DNA from: Bog-532 sp963824545
Lineage (GTDB): Bacteria; Actinomycetota; Actinomycetes; Streptosporangiales; Streptosporangiaceae
Assembly (NCBI GenBank): GCA_963824545.1
Contig: CAWGPP010000002.1
Span: 248,001 to 312,000 of the forward strand
DNA: 64,000 nt
Direction: 5' to 3'
In this document: positions 17,881 to 26,221 of the stretch, piece by piece
How positions within the stretch are numbered: position 1 is the stretch's first letter
Layout of the letters: every line of letters starts with the position of its first letter
Translations under genes and position numbers: made by a program
The notes under the pieces: generated by a model
Told to the model about the DNA's origin: nothing
What the model saw: only the letters and a program-made list of their open reading frames with translations
Database searches by the model: none

Positions 17881-19485
17881 TTGTTATTTAAGCTCCAAGG
17901 CTCCTGATCGGGGGTTTTGCTGGTTTTGCCCGGCGTGTCGCCGTGACAGTAGGCGGCCACCGCGACACCGTCGGTTCTTGTCCAGAGAACTTGACGGGTG
18001 GAGGCGGTGGCCGTGGCGTTCAGTATGGCCTGGCTTACGACTCAGGTCGAGGGCAAGGCCGGTGATGACCGGGCGCGCGGGCTGCTGGCGGCGTTCCGCG
18101 GCGAGCTGTACCGGTGCTTCGCCACGTACCGGGATGCCCTGCTGGAGCTGGCCGACGCGGTGCTGTGCAAGCAGGACCGGGTGCACATGCTGGCGGAGCT
18201 GTCGCTGGAGCCGGAGCACCGGCGCGGGCACGGGGCGCTGTATGGCGCGCTGAACTGCGGCCGGGTCGATATCGCGCGGCTGCGCTGGTCGCTGGCGTGC
18301 CTGCCGCTGCCGGCCTGGGATGACGGCCGGATCCGGCTGGCGGCCGATGTGAGCAACTGGCTGCGGCCGGACGCGGCGACCAGCCCGGGCCGGTTGTTCT
18401 GCCACTGCTACGCGCGGGGCAGGGGGAACGCGCAGATGATCCCGGGCTGGCCGTACTCGGTCATCGCGGCGCTGGAGCCGGGCCGCACGTCATGGACGCT
18501 GCCGCTGGACGCGGTCCGGCTCGGCCCGGCCGACGACGCGACCGCGGTGACCGCCGCCCAAGTCCGCGAGGTGGCGGAACGGATCATCGCCGCCGGGCAC
18601 TGGCGTGACGGCGACCCGGACATCCTGGTCGTGTCCGACGCGGGCTATGACCTGACCAGGCTGGCCTGGCTGCTGGCCGGCCTGCCGGTTGAGGTGCTCG
18701 GCCGGCTGCGCAGCGACCGGGTGATGCACTTCCCCGCCCCGCCCCGGCTGCCCGGCACCAACGGCCGCCCGCTGCGGCACGGGGCCGCGTTCAAGCTCGC
18801 CGACGAGCGATCCTGGCCCGCCCCGGCCGCGGCCACCGTCACCCAGACCACCCGGTACGGCACCGCCCGGGCCGCCGCCTGGGGACGGCTGCACCAGCAG
18901 CTGGCCAGCCGCGCCGGATGGGAAGACCACCACGACGAGCTGCCGGTCGTCGAGGGCACCCTCATCCGGCTGCACGTGGACCGCCTGCCCGGCGACCGCA
19001 GCCCCGAACCGCTGTGGCTGTGGTCATCACGCGCCCGGACCTCCGCCGCCGAGGTGAACCGCGCCTGGCAGGCGTTCCTGCGCCGCTTCGATATCGAACA
19101 CATGTTCAGGTTCTTCAAGCAGGTGCTGGGCTGGGCCCGGCCCAGGCTCCGGGACCCGGCCGCCGCCGACCGGTGGACCTGGATTGTCATCGCCTGCTAT
19201 GTCCAGCTCCGCCTCGCCCGCGGGCTCGCCGAAGACCTGCGGCTGCCCTGGCAGCGGCCCTGCCCGCCCGGCCGGCTGACCCCCGCCCGGGTCCGCCGCG
19301 GGTTCCGGAACATCCGCCAGGCACTCCCAGATCTGGCCAGCGCACCGAAACCCGGCAAACCCGGCCCCGGCCGCCCGCCCGGCTCGAAGAACCGCCGCCC
19401 GGCCACCCGCCACGACGCGGGAAAGACCATCAAGCGGGATGACTCCAAGAAGAAAGACCGCAGGCAGAAAGCCTAAATAACAAGC
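17879..19485. mobile_element. IS701-like insertion sequence
   Basis: The ends are a 16-bp imperfect inverted repeat: GCTTGTTATTTAAGCT (17879-17894) against GCTTGTTATTTAGGCT read on the minus strand from 19485. Length about 1.6 kb with one transposase gene. No clear target-site duplication is visible at the flanks (ACTGA and TTAGA), suggesting later deletion beside it. Confidence 0.7.
17998..19476 (+). CDS. IS701-like (IS4 superfamily) transposase
   Basis: An intact 492-residue transposase. DDE-type landmarks are LAADVSNWLRPDAATSPGRL (first Asp), ILVVSDAGYDLTRLAWLLAG (second Asp, DAGYD) and FDIEHMFRFFKQVLGWARPR (Glu, E-x-x-x-x-F-K block). The basic C-terminus (SKNRRP...KKKDRRQKA) is usual for the group. 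Its stop lies 9 bases from the right inverted repeat. Because its frame is clean, this copy may be recent and active, unlike the ISAs1 and IS630 remnants. Confidence 0.85.
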   Translation: MEAVAVAFSMAWLTTQVEGKAGDDRARGLLAAFRGELYRCFATYRDALLELADAVLCKQDRVHMLAELSLEPEHRRGHGALYGALNCGRVDIARLRWSLACLPLPAWDDGRIRLAADVSNWLRPDAATSPGRLFCHCYARGRGNAQMIPGWPYSVIAALEPGRTSWTLPLDAVRLGPADDATAVTAAQVREVAERIIAAGHWRDGDPDILVVSDAGYDLTRLAWLLAGLPVEVLGRLRSDRVMHFPAPPRLPGTNGRPLRHGAAFKLADERSWPAPAAATVTQTTRYGTARAAAWGRLHQQLASRAGWEDHHDELPVVEGTLIRLHVDRLPGDRSPEPLWLWSSRARTSAAEVNRAWQAFLRRFDIEHMFRFFKQVLGWARPRLRDPAAADRWTWIVIACYVQLRLARGLAEDLRLPWQRPCPPGRLTPARVRRGFRNIRQALPDLASAPKPGKPGPGRPPGSKNRRPATRHDAGKTIKRDDSKKKDRRQKA

Positions 19486-19543
19486 TTAGAGACCGCGCGG
19501 ATTGGCGTGATCTGGGGGGCTTCGGCGTGTCATGAGGTGAAAC

Positions 19544-19605
19544 AGGCACAGGTTCCGTGATCATCGGAGTTCCTTACGCTCTGTGATCACGGGAGTCCCT
19601 GTGCC
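19544..19605. repeat. Inverted repeat at the start of the IS5 transposase gene
   Basis: AGGCACAGG and CCGTGATCA (19544-19563) recur inverted as TGATCACGG and CCTGTGCCT (19584-19605). The hairpin covers the GTG at 19583 and the next in-frame GTG, so it may be the element's end, a translation-blocking fold, or both. Confidence 0.55.
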
Positions 19606-20443
19606 TGCCATCCCATCATGGCTGCTGGAACCGCTGTGGGACCAGTTCGCCGCGCTACTGCCCAACCGGCCCGTCTATGATCCCTCGCACCCGCTGGGCT
19701 GTCACCGGCCGCGGATCGGCGACCGGATCATCTTCGAAAAGATCATCCAGGTCCTGCGGTTCGGCTGCTCGTACGTGAGCATTGCCGACTGCACCTGCTC
19801 GGCCACCACGATCCGCGAGCGCCGCAACGAGTGGATCAAGGCCGGGATCTTCGGCAAGCTCAAGCAGATCGCGCTGGATTCCTATGACCGCATCGTCGGC
19901 CTGCTCCTGCAGGAACTGGCCATCGACGGGTGCATCACCAAGGCGCCCGGCGGCGGCGAATGCGCGGGTCCCAGCCCGGTCGACCGCCGCAAGCTCGGCA
20001 TGAAGCGGTCGCTCATGGCCGAAGGATACGGCATCCCCCTGGACCGGGTGCTCGCCCCGGCGAACCGGCACGACTCCCCGCTGCTGGCCGCCACGCTGGA
20101 CAAACTCGATGACCTCGGCCCGCTGCCCGACGATATCCGGGTGCACCTGGATGCCGGCTATGACTCGCAGAAGACCCGCGACGAGCTCGCCGCCCGCGGC
20201 ATGACCGGCGAAATCGCCCATAAAGGCGATAAGGCCCCGATCCAGGCCGGGCAGCGCTGGCACGTCGAGCGGACGAACGCCTGGCACAACGCATTCAACC
20301 GGCTGCAGCGCTGCTACGAACGACACGAGGAAGTCATCGACGCGTTCTTCGACCTCGCCGACACGATCATCACCGTCCGTAGCCTTATCCGCCAGGCCTG
20401 GACCCTGTACCGATGGGACGGCCGGCCGGCGCGACGACCGTGA
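19583..20443 (+). CDS. IS5-family transposase
   Basis: A 286-residue transposase. The N-terminal DUF4096-like part reads LLEPLWDQFAALLP and GCHRPRIGDRIIFEKIIQVL. Catalytic blocks are LAIDGCITKAPGGGECAGPS (first Asp), VHLDAGYDSQKTRDELAARG (second Asp) and QRWHVERTNAWHNAFNRLQR (Glu in VERTNAW), as in IS5 members. The frame is intact. The start may be GTG 19583 or a later GTG. It follows the IS701-like element by about 100 bases, and its right end abuts an aldehyde dehydrogenase stub. Confidence 0.88.
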   Translation: MITGVPVPAIPSWLLEPLWDQFAALLPNRPVYDPSHPLGCHRPRIGDRIIFEKIIQVLRFGCSYVSIADCTCSATTIRERRNEWIKAGIFGKLKQIALDSYDRIVGLLLQELAIDGCITKAPGGGECAGPSPVDRRKLGMKRSLMAEGYGIPLDRVLAPANRHDSPLLAATLDKLDDLGPLPDDIRVHLDAGYDSQKTRDELAARGMTGEIAHKGDKAPIQAGQRWHVERTNAWHNAFNRLQRCYERHEEVIDAFFDLADTIITVRSLIRQAWTLYRWDGRPARRP

Positions 20444-20469
20444 TCGTCCGCCTATCCGCGCGACCTCTT

Positions 20470-20622
20470 ATCTCGATTAACAGCTGGGCCAACCTGGCCG
20501 TCGAGTTCGAGGAAGGCGGGTTCAAGTCCAGCGGGCTCGGCCGGCTGGGCGGCGTCGCCAGCATCGACGACTTCCTGGAGTACAAGCAGATCACCCAGAA
20601 CTACGCGCCGGTTGGCGGCTAA
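20470..20622 (+). pseudogene. C-terminal stub of an aldehyde dehydrogenase
   Basis: The frame reads ISINSWANLAVEFEEGGFKS, then SGLGRLGGVASIDDFLEYKQ and ITQNYAPVGG before TAA 20620-20622. This is the last 50 residues of an aldehyde dehydrogenase (W-N...GG-K-SG-GR-G...F-EYK-I). It begins where the IS5 sequence ends, so a larger gene was lost through the insertion or a deletion. It is not the end of the intact dehydrogenase at 23262, which has a different tail. Confidence 0.75.
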
Positions 20623-20677
20623 CCCCTCCTGCGCCCCGCACCACTACTTCCCCCTCCTGCGCCCCGCACCACCACTT
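20623..20677 (+). repeat. Tandem duplication, 27-bp unit
   Basis: Copies at 20623-20649 and 20651-20677 differ at one position. The repeat starts on the base after the stop of the aldehyde dehydrogenase stub. Confidence 0.85.
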
Positions 20678-20866
20678 CAGCGGCTGCATACCGTACCTGG
20701 GCCGGTCTCTAACCGGTCCCAACCGGAGCCGACACCGACGCTTTGATCCACCGCTGCCGCCCAGGCTCCGACCGTGCGATCTTTGGCGGTGCTCAGGTGC
20801 GGGCTGAAGTTGTCGCAGATGATCGCGATCCTGGTGGCCGGCGGGTAGAGCGAGCGCAGGTAGCGG
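20677..20866 (-). pseudogene. IS630-family transposase fragment
   Basis: Minus-strand frame reads NRYLRSLYPPATRIAIICDN, then FSPHLSTAKDRTVGAWAAA. This is the second catalytic block (CDN.S.H) of IS630/Tc1-like DDE transposases. Only about 45 recognisable residues survive. Upstream it runs into repeat copy B. Confidence 0.7.
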
Positions 20867-21073
20867 TTAGTTGTTTCCCGTCGTTTCCGGATCGCGTGCT
20901 GAATTGGTGCTGATATCTGCAGGGGTGGCCGGCGTGTCAATGGGCTGATCAGACGGGAGGGAACGGCCGAGTAGCTCGGCCACTTGCCGGAAGGCTTGCT
21001 TGAAGTCCTGGTAGCGCTGGTCTCCGAGTGAGGCGGCGATGTCGCGCTCGATGCGCGCCACCCAGGCGCGCAT
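20867..21073 (-). pseudogene. C-terminal fragment of a regulator, MarR-like
   Basis: Minus-strand frame reads RAWVARIERDIAASLGDQRY, then QDFKQAFRQVAELLGRSLPS. It resembles the dimerisation helices at the end of MarR-family repressors. The winged-helix part is missing and the last 20 residues come from repeat copy B. Low confidence in the family. Confidence 0.4.
20869..20917 (+). repeat. 49-bp direct repeat, copy B
   Basis: Partner of 499-547 (45/49 identical, same orientation). It lies between the IS630 fragment and a MarR-like fragment. Confidence 0.7.
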
Positions 21074-21251
21074 CGATCACGTGATCATGGGCGCAGGCTT
21101 GGATCTGGAGGCCAGGCTCGCGATCGTCCGGGAGATATTCCAGTCAAGCAACACGACAACCGTCCACATGAAAGACCGCGCCTCTGGTAAGGAGGCCTTC
21201 CTGCCCTTCGCCCGCTCGGTGCTCCATGGGCTCAGCACCTACACAGGCTGA
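21072..21251 (+). pseudogene. C-terminal fragment of an unidentified protein
   Basis: The frame reads IDHVIMGAGLDLEARLAIVR, then EIFQSSNTTTVHMKDRASGK and AFLPFARSVLHGLSTYTG before the stop. It is coherent coding sequence without a start, head to head with the MarR-like fragment. Family not recognised. Confidence 0.4.
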
Positions 21252-21309
21252 GCGCCCCGGGCCCGGCGTCCTGGTCACCACCGTCCGGGTGCCGGGGAAA
21301 CGGCTGCAG

Positions 21310-21753
21310 TCATACCCGGCGGAGCCGGAGTGCGGATTCGACCCGGAAGGTTTTGTGCAGGCGCTGCGCGGCCGGCGGGAAGTAGCGGGTTGCTTCGGCC
21401 ATGGGAATCACTTCAGGCTTGTCAGCCTCGTAGGCCTGGCTGCCGGTTATGAGCGTTGCCGAGCCTTTGGCGAGGACGTTCTTCAGCCAGTCGGTGCGCT
21501 CACCGTAGGGCAGGGCGATCAGGAAGCTGCCGTCGTCCGCCACGGCCACGATAGGGGTCCGGTAGGCCCGGCCCGATCGGCGGCCCACGTGGCAGATGAC
21601 CGAGCTGGCGGACCCTTCTTTCCCGGCCGACCTCAGCGCGAGTGGCCGGGTGGCCCGGGTCAGCCAGCGCAGCGCGTCCCGGAACGGGCCTTTTATGAGC
21701 CCAGGCTGGCCTGCTGGCGGGGAAAGGGAGTAGGGCCGAAGGGCCCGGGGCAT
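21310..21753 (-). CDS. Deazaflavin (F420)-dependent nitroreductase family protein
   Basis: A 147-residue protein of normal length for the Ddn family. The core SVICHVGRRSGRAYRTPIVA, VADDGSFLIALPYGERTDWL and KNVLAKGSATLITGSQAYEA is the split-barrel fold that binds F420H2. Such enzymes reduce quinones or nitro compounds at the membrane. The N-terminal 30 residues are poorly conserved, so the true start could be a later codon. It stands alone and is transcribed away from the GAF regulator. Confidence 0.82.
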   Translation of the reverse strand: MPRALRPYSLSPPAGQPGLIKGPFRDALRWLTRATRPLALRSAGKEGSASSVICHVGRRSGRAYRTPIVAVADDGSFLIALPYGERTDWLKNVLAKGSATLITGSQAYEADKPEVIPMAEATRYFPPAAQRLHKTFRVESALRLRRV

Positions 21754-21932
21754 CCGCGCGCGGCGGGTGAGGCCAGGCTCCGGCTCACGTCAGGCATGAA
21801 GGGGAGCGAGGTGGCCGCAGGTGACAGCGCGGGCGGGACTAAGGGCCGCTCCGGGATGGCCCGACGGTCCTGGTACGCGATGCCTGTTCCGGGTGTGCTT
21901 GGAGTGTGGGATGCCCTGAACGGTGGCGTGCG

Positions 21933-23108
21933 ATGCGCCCGGGCTTCACGCGGTCGGTACCAGCGGGTGATGACCCGCGTTCCGTCGCGTTGCAACTGGG
22001 GCGGGCGCATGAGCGCTTCATGCTGTCCCGCAGGGTGACTTCCTGCGTCCGTCCCGTAGTGGCGGCCTCCTGGCAGCGCTGCGCCAGCGCTGGCGTGCGG
22101 CCCGACGGGCGCGCGCCGCCGGCCCGGCTGGACGCTGCCGGGACGGCTGAGTGCAGGTCCCGTCATCCGCTGGCGGCGCTGTTGCCGATGTTCCGTGAGT
22201 TGCTGGGTGATCAGTACGGTGACTGCGAGCATATTTTCGCGGTCGCTGACGCGGCCGGGACGTTGCTATGGGTGAAGGGAAACCCGGCCACGCTGCGACG
22301 GGCGGAGCGGATGAACTTCGCGCCCGGCGCGTCGTGGTCGGAGACCGACGCGGGAACCAACGCGCCCGGCACGGCGCTGGCGACCATGTGCCCGGTGCAG
22401 ATCGTTGCCGCCGAGCACTACAACACCCTCGTCTGGCCATGGTGCTGCGCGGCCGCGCCGGTCCGCGACCCGGTCAGCGGGCAGGTACTCGGCGTTATCG
22501 ACATCACCGGCGGCGGCAGCGTCGCCAGCCCGCATGCGCTGGGACTGGTGCGGGCGACCGTCTGCGCCGCCGAGGCGGAACTGGCCCGCCTGGGCACGCC
22601 GGCCGGCCTGCTGGCGCCTGTCAGGGCGCTCGGCGCCATCCGCCTCAGCGCGCTGGGCCGGGACTACGCTCTGGCCGAGGTCGACGGCCGCGTCCTTCGG
22701 CTGCGGCCCCGGCACAGCGAGATCGCGGTGCTCCTCGCGCTGGCACCCGGCGGGCTGCCGGGCCCGCGGCTGGCGGTGAGGCTGTCGGAGGAGGACATCA
22801 ATCCGGTCACGTTGCGCGCCGAGATGTCACGGCTGCGGACGCTGCTCGGCGGTGAGCTCCTCGGCTCGCATCCCTACCGGCTGCGGCGGCCGGTGGTGCT
22901 CGACGCCGCGACCGTGCTGTATCTGCTCGACCATGGCCGGGTGGCCGACGCGGTCGCGGCTTATGTGGGCCCGCTGCTGCCGAGCTCGGAGGCACCGGCC
23001 ATCGCCGGGTACCGGGTGGCGCTGGAGGAGCGGCTGCACGGTGAGGTGCTGGCAAGCGGCGATGCCGCGCTGAAGCGCCGCTGGGCGAACGTGACGGGAA
23101 TCACCTGA
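21933..23108 (+). CDS. GAF-domain transcriptional regulator
   Basis: About 391 residues from ATG 21933. After VRPVVAASWQRCASAGVRPD comes a GAF domain (HIFAVADAAGTLLWVKGNPA, then FAPGASWSETDAGTNAPGTA and PVRDPVSGQVLGVIDITGGG). This is the N-terminal layout of AcoR-like activators of acetoin and alcohol genes. Instead of an AAA/Fis output there is a winged-helix-like C-terminus (LRPRHSEIAVLLALAPGGLP, VRLSEEDINPVTLRAEMSRL), typical of the actinobacterial sigma54-independent version. It lies 153 bases upstream of the aldehyde and alcohol dehydrogenases, which it probably controls. Confidence 0.82.
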   Translation: MRPGFTRSVPAGDDPRSVALQLGRAHERFMLSRRVTSCVRPVVAASWQRCASAGVRPDGRAPPARLDAAGTAECRSRHPLAALLPMFRELLGDQYGDCEHIFAVADAAGTLLWVKGNPATLRRAERMNFAPGASWSETDAGTNAPGTALATMCPVQIVAAEHYNTLVWPWCCAAAPVRDPVSGQVLGVIDITGGGSVASPHALGLVRATVCAAEAELARLGTPAGLLAPVRALGAIRLSALGRDYALAEVDGRVLRLRPRHSEIAVLLALAPGGLPGPRLAVRLSEEDINPVTLRAEMSRLRTLLGGELLGSHPYRLRRPVVLDAATVLYLLDHGRVADAVAAYVGPLLPSSEAPAIAGYRVALEERLHGEVLASGDAALKRRWANVTGIT

Positions 23109-23261
23109 AGCCGCTGCCCGCTCCGTCGTGCTGCGGCCCGGATGTAACGGTTCGGCAACCCCCGCGGATCTAGCGTCGGAAATGTCATCCGGAATGAGCC
23201 GGGCCCGCACTGTACGCTCACCGGCTCGCCGGCGGATCTCGCGATGAGAGGGATGGCCGCC

Positions 23262-24794
23262 ATGAGGTACGTTCCACCCGGGGAGACGGGCAGCGTCGTA
23301 TCGGTGGAGCCGAGATACGAGAATTTCATTGGGGGGAAGTGGCTGCCGCCAGCCGCGGGCAACTACCGCGTGAACCTCTGCCCGGCTACGGCCAGGCCGA
23401 TCTGCGAGGTCGCGGACTCCACGCCCGAGGACATAGAGGCCGCGCTGGACGCGGCGCACGCCGCCAAGGATGCGTGGGGCGAGACCTCGGCAGCCGGGCG
23501 CGCGAAGGTGCTGAACGCGGTCGCCGACGCGATCGAGGAGCACGCCGAGATGCTCGCGGTGGCGGAAAGCTGGGAGAACGGCAAGCCCGTCCGCGAGACC
23601 CTGGCTGCCGACATCCCGCTGGCCGCCGACCACTTCCGCTACTTCGCCGCGTGCATCCGCGCCGAGGAGGGATCGATTTCCGAGGTCGAGCCGATCGGCG
23701 CGGGACCGCTGGTCGCCTATCACTTCCGCGAGCCGCTGGGCGTGGTCGGGCAGATCATCCCGTTCAACTTCCCGCTGCTGATGGCGGCGTGGAAGCTGGC
23801 TCCGGCGCTGGCGGCTGGGAACTGCTCGGTCATCAAGCCCGCCTCGCCCACCCCGTGGTCGATCCTGAAGATCGCCGAGGTGATCGGCGACCTGCTGCCG
23901 CCCGGAGTGCTGAACATCGTCACCGGGCCTGGCGGCGAGATCGGCGAAGCGCTGGCGGCCAACCCGCGGATCGCCAAGGTCGCCTTCACCGGCGAGACCG
24001 TCACCGGCCGGCGGATCATGCAGTACGCGGCCCAGAACCTGATCCCGGTCACCCTGGAACTCGGCGGCAAGTCCCCGAACATTTTCTTCAGCGACGTCAT
24101 GGCCGCTGACGACGAGTTCCTGGACAAGGCCGTCGAGGGCCTCGTGCTCTACGCGTTCAACAAGGGCGAGGTGTGCACCTGCCCGTCGCGGGCGCTCATC
24201 CAGGCCAGCATCTACGAGCCGTTCATGGCCCGCTGCCTGGACCGGATCGCCGCGATCAAGCAGGGGAACCCCCTGGACACGCAGACCATGATCGGCCCGC
24301 AGGTGTCGGCCGAGCAGCTGGAAAAGGTCGCCTCCTACGTGGAGATCGGCAGGCAGGAGGGGGCCGAGGTGCTGATCGGCGGGAAGCGGGCCGAGATTGG
24401 CGGCGAGTTCGCTTCGGGGTACTTCTTCCAGCCGACCGTGCTGAAGGGGCACAACAAGATGCGGGTGTTCCAGGAGGAGATCTTCGGCCCGGTGCTGGCC
24501 GTTACCACATTCGCTGACGAGGCCGAAGCCCTGCAGATCGCCAACGACACGCCCTACGGCCTGGGCGCCGGAGTGTGGACCCGCGACTACGACCGCGCCT
24601 ATCGAGCCGGCCGGGCGATCAAGGCGGGCCGGGTGTGGACCAACTGTTACCACCAGTACCCGGCCGGTGCCGCCTTCGGCGGTTACAAGATCTCCGGAAT
24701 CGGCCGCGAGAACCACAAGCAGATGCTTGAACACTACAGCCAGACCAAGAACCTGCTGGTCAGCTACAGCTCCAAACCGCTTGGCCTGTTCTGA
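23262..24794 (+). CDS. Aldehyde dehydrogenase (acetaldehyde/ExaC-like)
   Basis: A 510-residue NAD(P)-dependent aldehyde dehydrogenase, close to the bacterial acetaldehyde dehydrogenases linked to alcohol oxidation. Visible motifs are PFNFPLLMAAWKLAPALAAG (cofactor site), TLELGGKSPNIFF (catalytic Glu), NKGEVCTCPSRALIQ (catalytic Cys) and FQEEIFGPVLAVTTF. Three in-frame ATGs are possible; ATG 23262 is chosen because GAGAGGG ends 9 bases upstream. It forms an operon with the alcohol dehydrogenase, with a strong hairpin between them that may reduce downstream expression. Confidence 0.93.
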   Translation: MRYVPPGETGSVVSVEPRYENFIGGKWLPPAAGNYRVNLCPATARPICEVADSTPEDIEAALDAAHAAKDAWGETSAAGRAKVLNAVADAIEEHAEMLAVAESWENGKPVRETLAADIPLAADHFRYFAACIRAEEGSISEVEPIGAGPLVAYHFREPLGVVGQIIPFNFPLLMAAWKLAPALAAGNCSVIKPASPTPWSILKIAEVIGDLLPPGVLNIVTGPGGEIGEALAANPRIAKVAFTGETVTGRRIMQYAAQNLIPVTLELGGKSPNIFFSDVMAADDEFLDKAVEGLVLYAFNKGEVCTCPSRALIQASIYEPFMARCLDRIAAIKQGNPLDTQTMIGPQVSAEQLEKVASYVEIGRQEGAEVLIGGKRAEIGGEFASGYFFQPTVLKGHNKMRVFQEEIFGPVLAVTTFADEAEALQIANDTPYGLGAGVWTRDYDRAYRAGRAIKAGRVWTNCYHQYPAGAAFGGYKISGIGRENHKQMLEHYSQTKNLLVSYSSKPLGLF

Positions 24795-24810
24795 GGCACC
24801 GGCAGCAGCA

Positions 24811-24853
24811 CCCGCCGCGGCGCCTGCGGCCACCATCTGCGCGCCGCGGCGGG
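24811..24853. terminator. Hairpin between aldehyde and alcohol dehydrogenase genes
   Basis: CCCGCCGCGGCGC (24811-24823) pairs perfectly with 24841-24853 (17-nt loop). No T-run. It could be an attenuator or a full terminator. Confidence 0.65.
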
Positions 24854-24928
24854 CCGGCCCGTTATCGGTTATCCCCGCCCGCCCCGCCACCCAGACCGGC
24901 GCCGCGAGCCATGAACGGAGGACAAGCC

Positions 24929-25947
24929 ATGAAGACAATGAAGGCTGCGGTGGTCCCTTATCTGGGGGCCAAGCTGGAGCTACAGGAACTCCCCATCCCG
25001 GAGCCGGGTCCCGGCCAGGTCCTGATCCGGATGCAGGCATCAGGACTGTGCCACACCGACATCCACGCCGCGAACGGCGACTGGCCGGTCAAGCCGGCGC
25101 CGCCCTTCGTGCCGGGCCTGAGGGCATCGGCACCGTCGAGAAGCTCGGTCCCGGCGCTGGCCTGCACCGGCTCGGCGAGCGTGTCTCGATTGCCTGGCTG
25201 GGCTCGGCGTGCGGGCACTGCCCGTACTGCATCTCCGGCTGGGAGACCTTGTGCGAATCGCAGCAGAACAGCGGCTACTCGGTGAACGGTGCCTGGGCCG
25301 AGTACGCGGTGGCCGACGACGGCTACGTGGTCACGGTCCCGGACAGCATTTCGTCGTTCGATGCCGCGCCGCTCACCTGTGCCGGGGTCACCACCTTCAA
25401 GGCGGTCAAGGTTTCCGGAATCCAGGCGGGCGAGACGGCGGCGGTTTTCGGCGTCGGGGGTCTCGGGCACCTGGCCGTGCAGTACGCCAGGCTCCTGGGC
25501 GGCCGGGTGATCGCCGTCGATATCGAGGACGCGAAGCTCGGCCTGGCCCGTGAGCTTGGCGCGGACTACGTGATCAACGCACGCCAGGACACCCCGGTCC
25601 AGGCGATCCGGGATCTGGGCGGTGCCGACGTCGCCGTCTGCCTGGCTACCTCGCCGCGCGCGTTCGAGCAGGCGTTCGGTTCACTGCGCAACGGCGGACG
25701 GCTGGTCTGCGTGGCGCTGCCCGCCGACGGCGAGATGACCATCCCGATTTTCGACACGGTGCTCGGCGGGAAATCGATCATCGGCTCCATCGTCGGCACC
25801 CGCAAGGATCTCGCCGACGTGTTCGCGTTGCATGCCGCCGGCCGCACGAAGGTCATCGCCGAGGCGCGACACCTCGAAGACGTGAACGCCTGCATTGACG
25901 ACGTTCTGGCCAGCCGGGTGCCCGCGCGCCTGGTCTTCACCTTCTGA
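24929..25947 (+). pseudogene. Zinc alcohol dehydrogenase (AdhA type) with one frameshift
   Basis: Starts at ATG 24929 with GGAGGA 6 bases upstream. The first part shows the catalytic zinc site SGLCHTDIHAANGDWP. After PPFVPG (about 25118) one base is missing: GGCC-TGAGGGC instead of GGCCATGAGGGC. The rest continues one frame over with EGIGTVEKLGPGA, the structural zinc site CGHCPYCISGWETLC, the Rossmann motif VFGVGGLGHLAVQYARLLGG and a complete C-terminus. The repaired protein would be about 340 residues, full length. As the rest is perfect and its partner gene is intact, a sequencing error is quite possible. Confidence 0.85.
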
Positions 25948-26221
25948 GGCCGCGGGAGGCGAGGCGGCCCGGGCAGCCCCGGGTTAGGTGAATGTCACCT
26001 TCGGGACGCAAGCCGGCCGGGCGGCCGGCCCGTATCGAAGATGCTGGACGGCGTGCCCGCACGGACCTCGCCGTGCGCGCCGCCGCCCGGTGACTGCCGC
26101 ACCTGCCGGGGCGGGGCAGGGGGGAGGGGCCATGCGCTTAACGACGGGCATCCGGCCCTGCGCCTTCCTCCCGGGCCACGTCCCGACGCGGCGAGCACCC
26201 TCATGTGTCAGGGAGGACACC

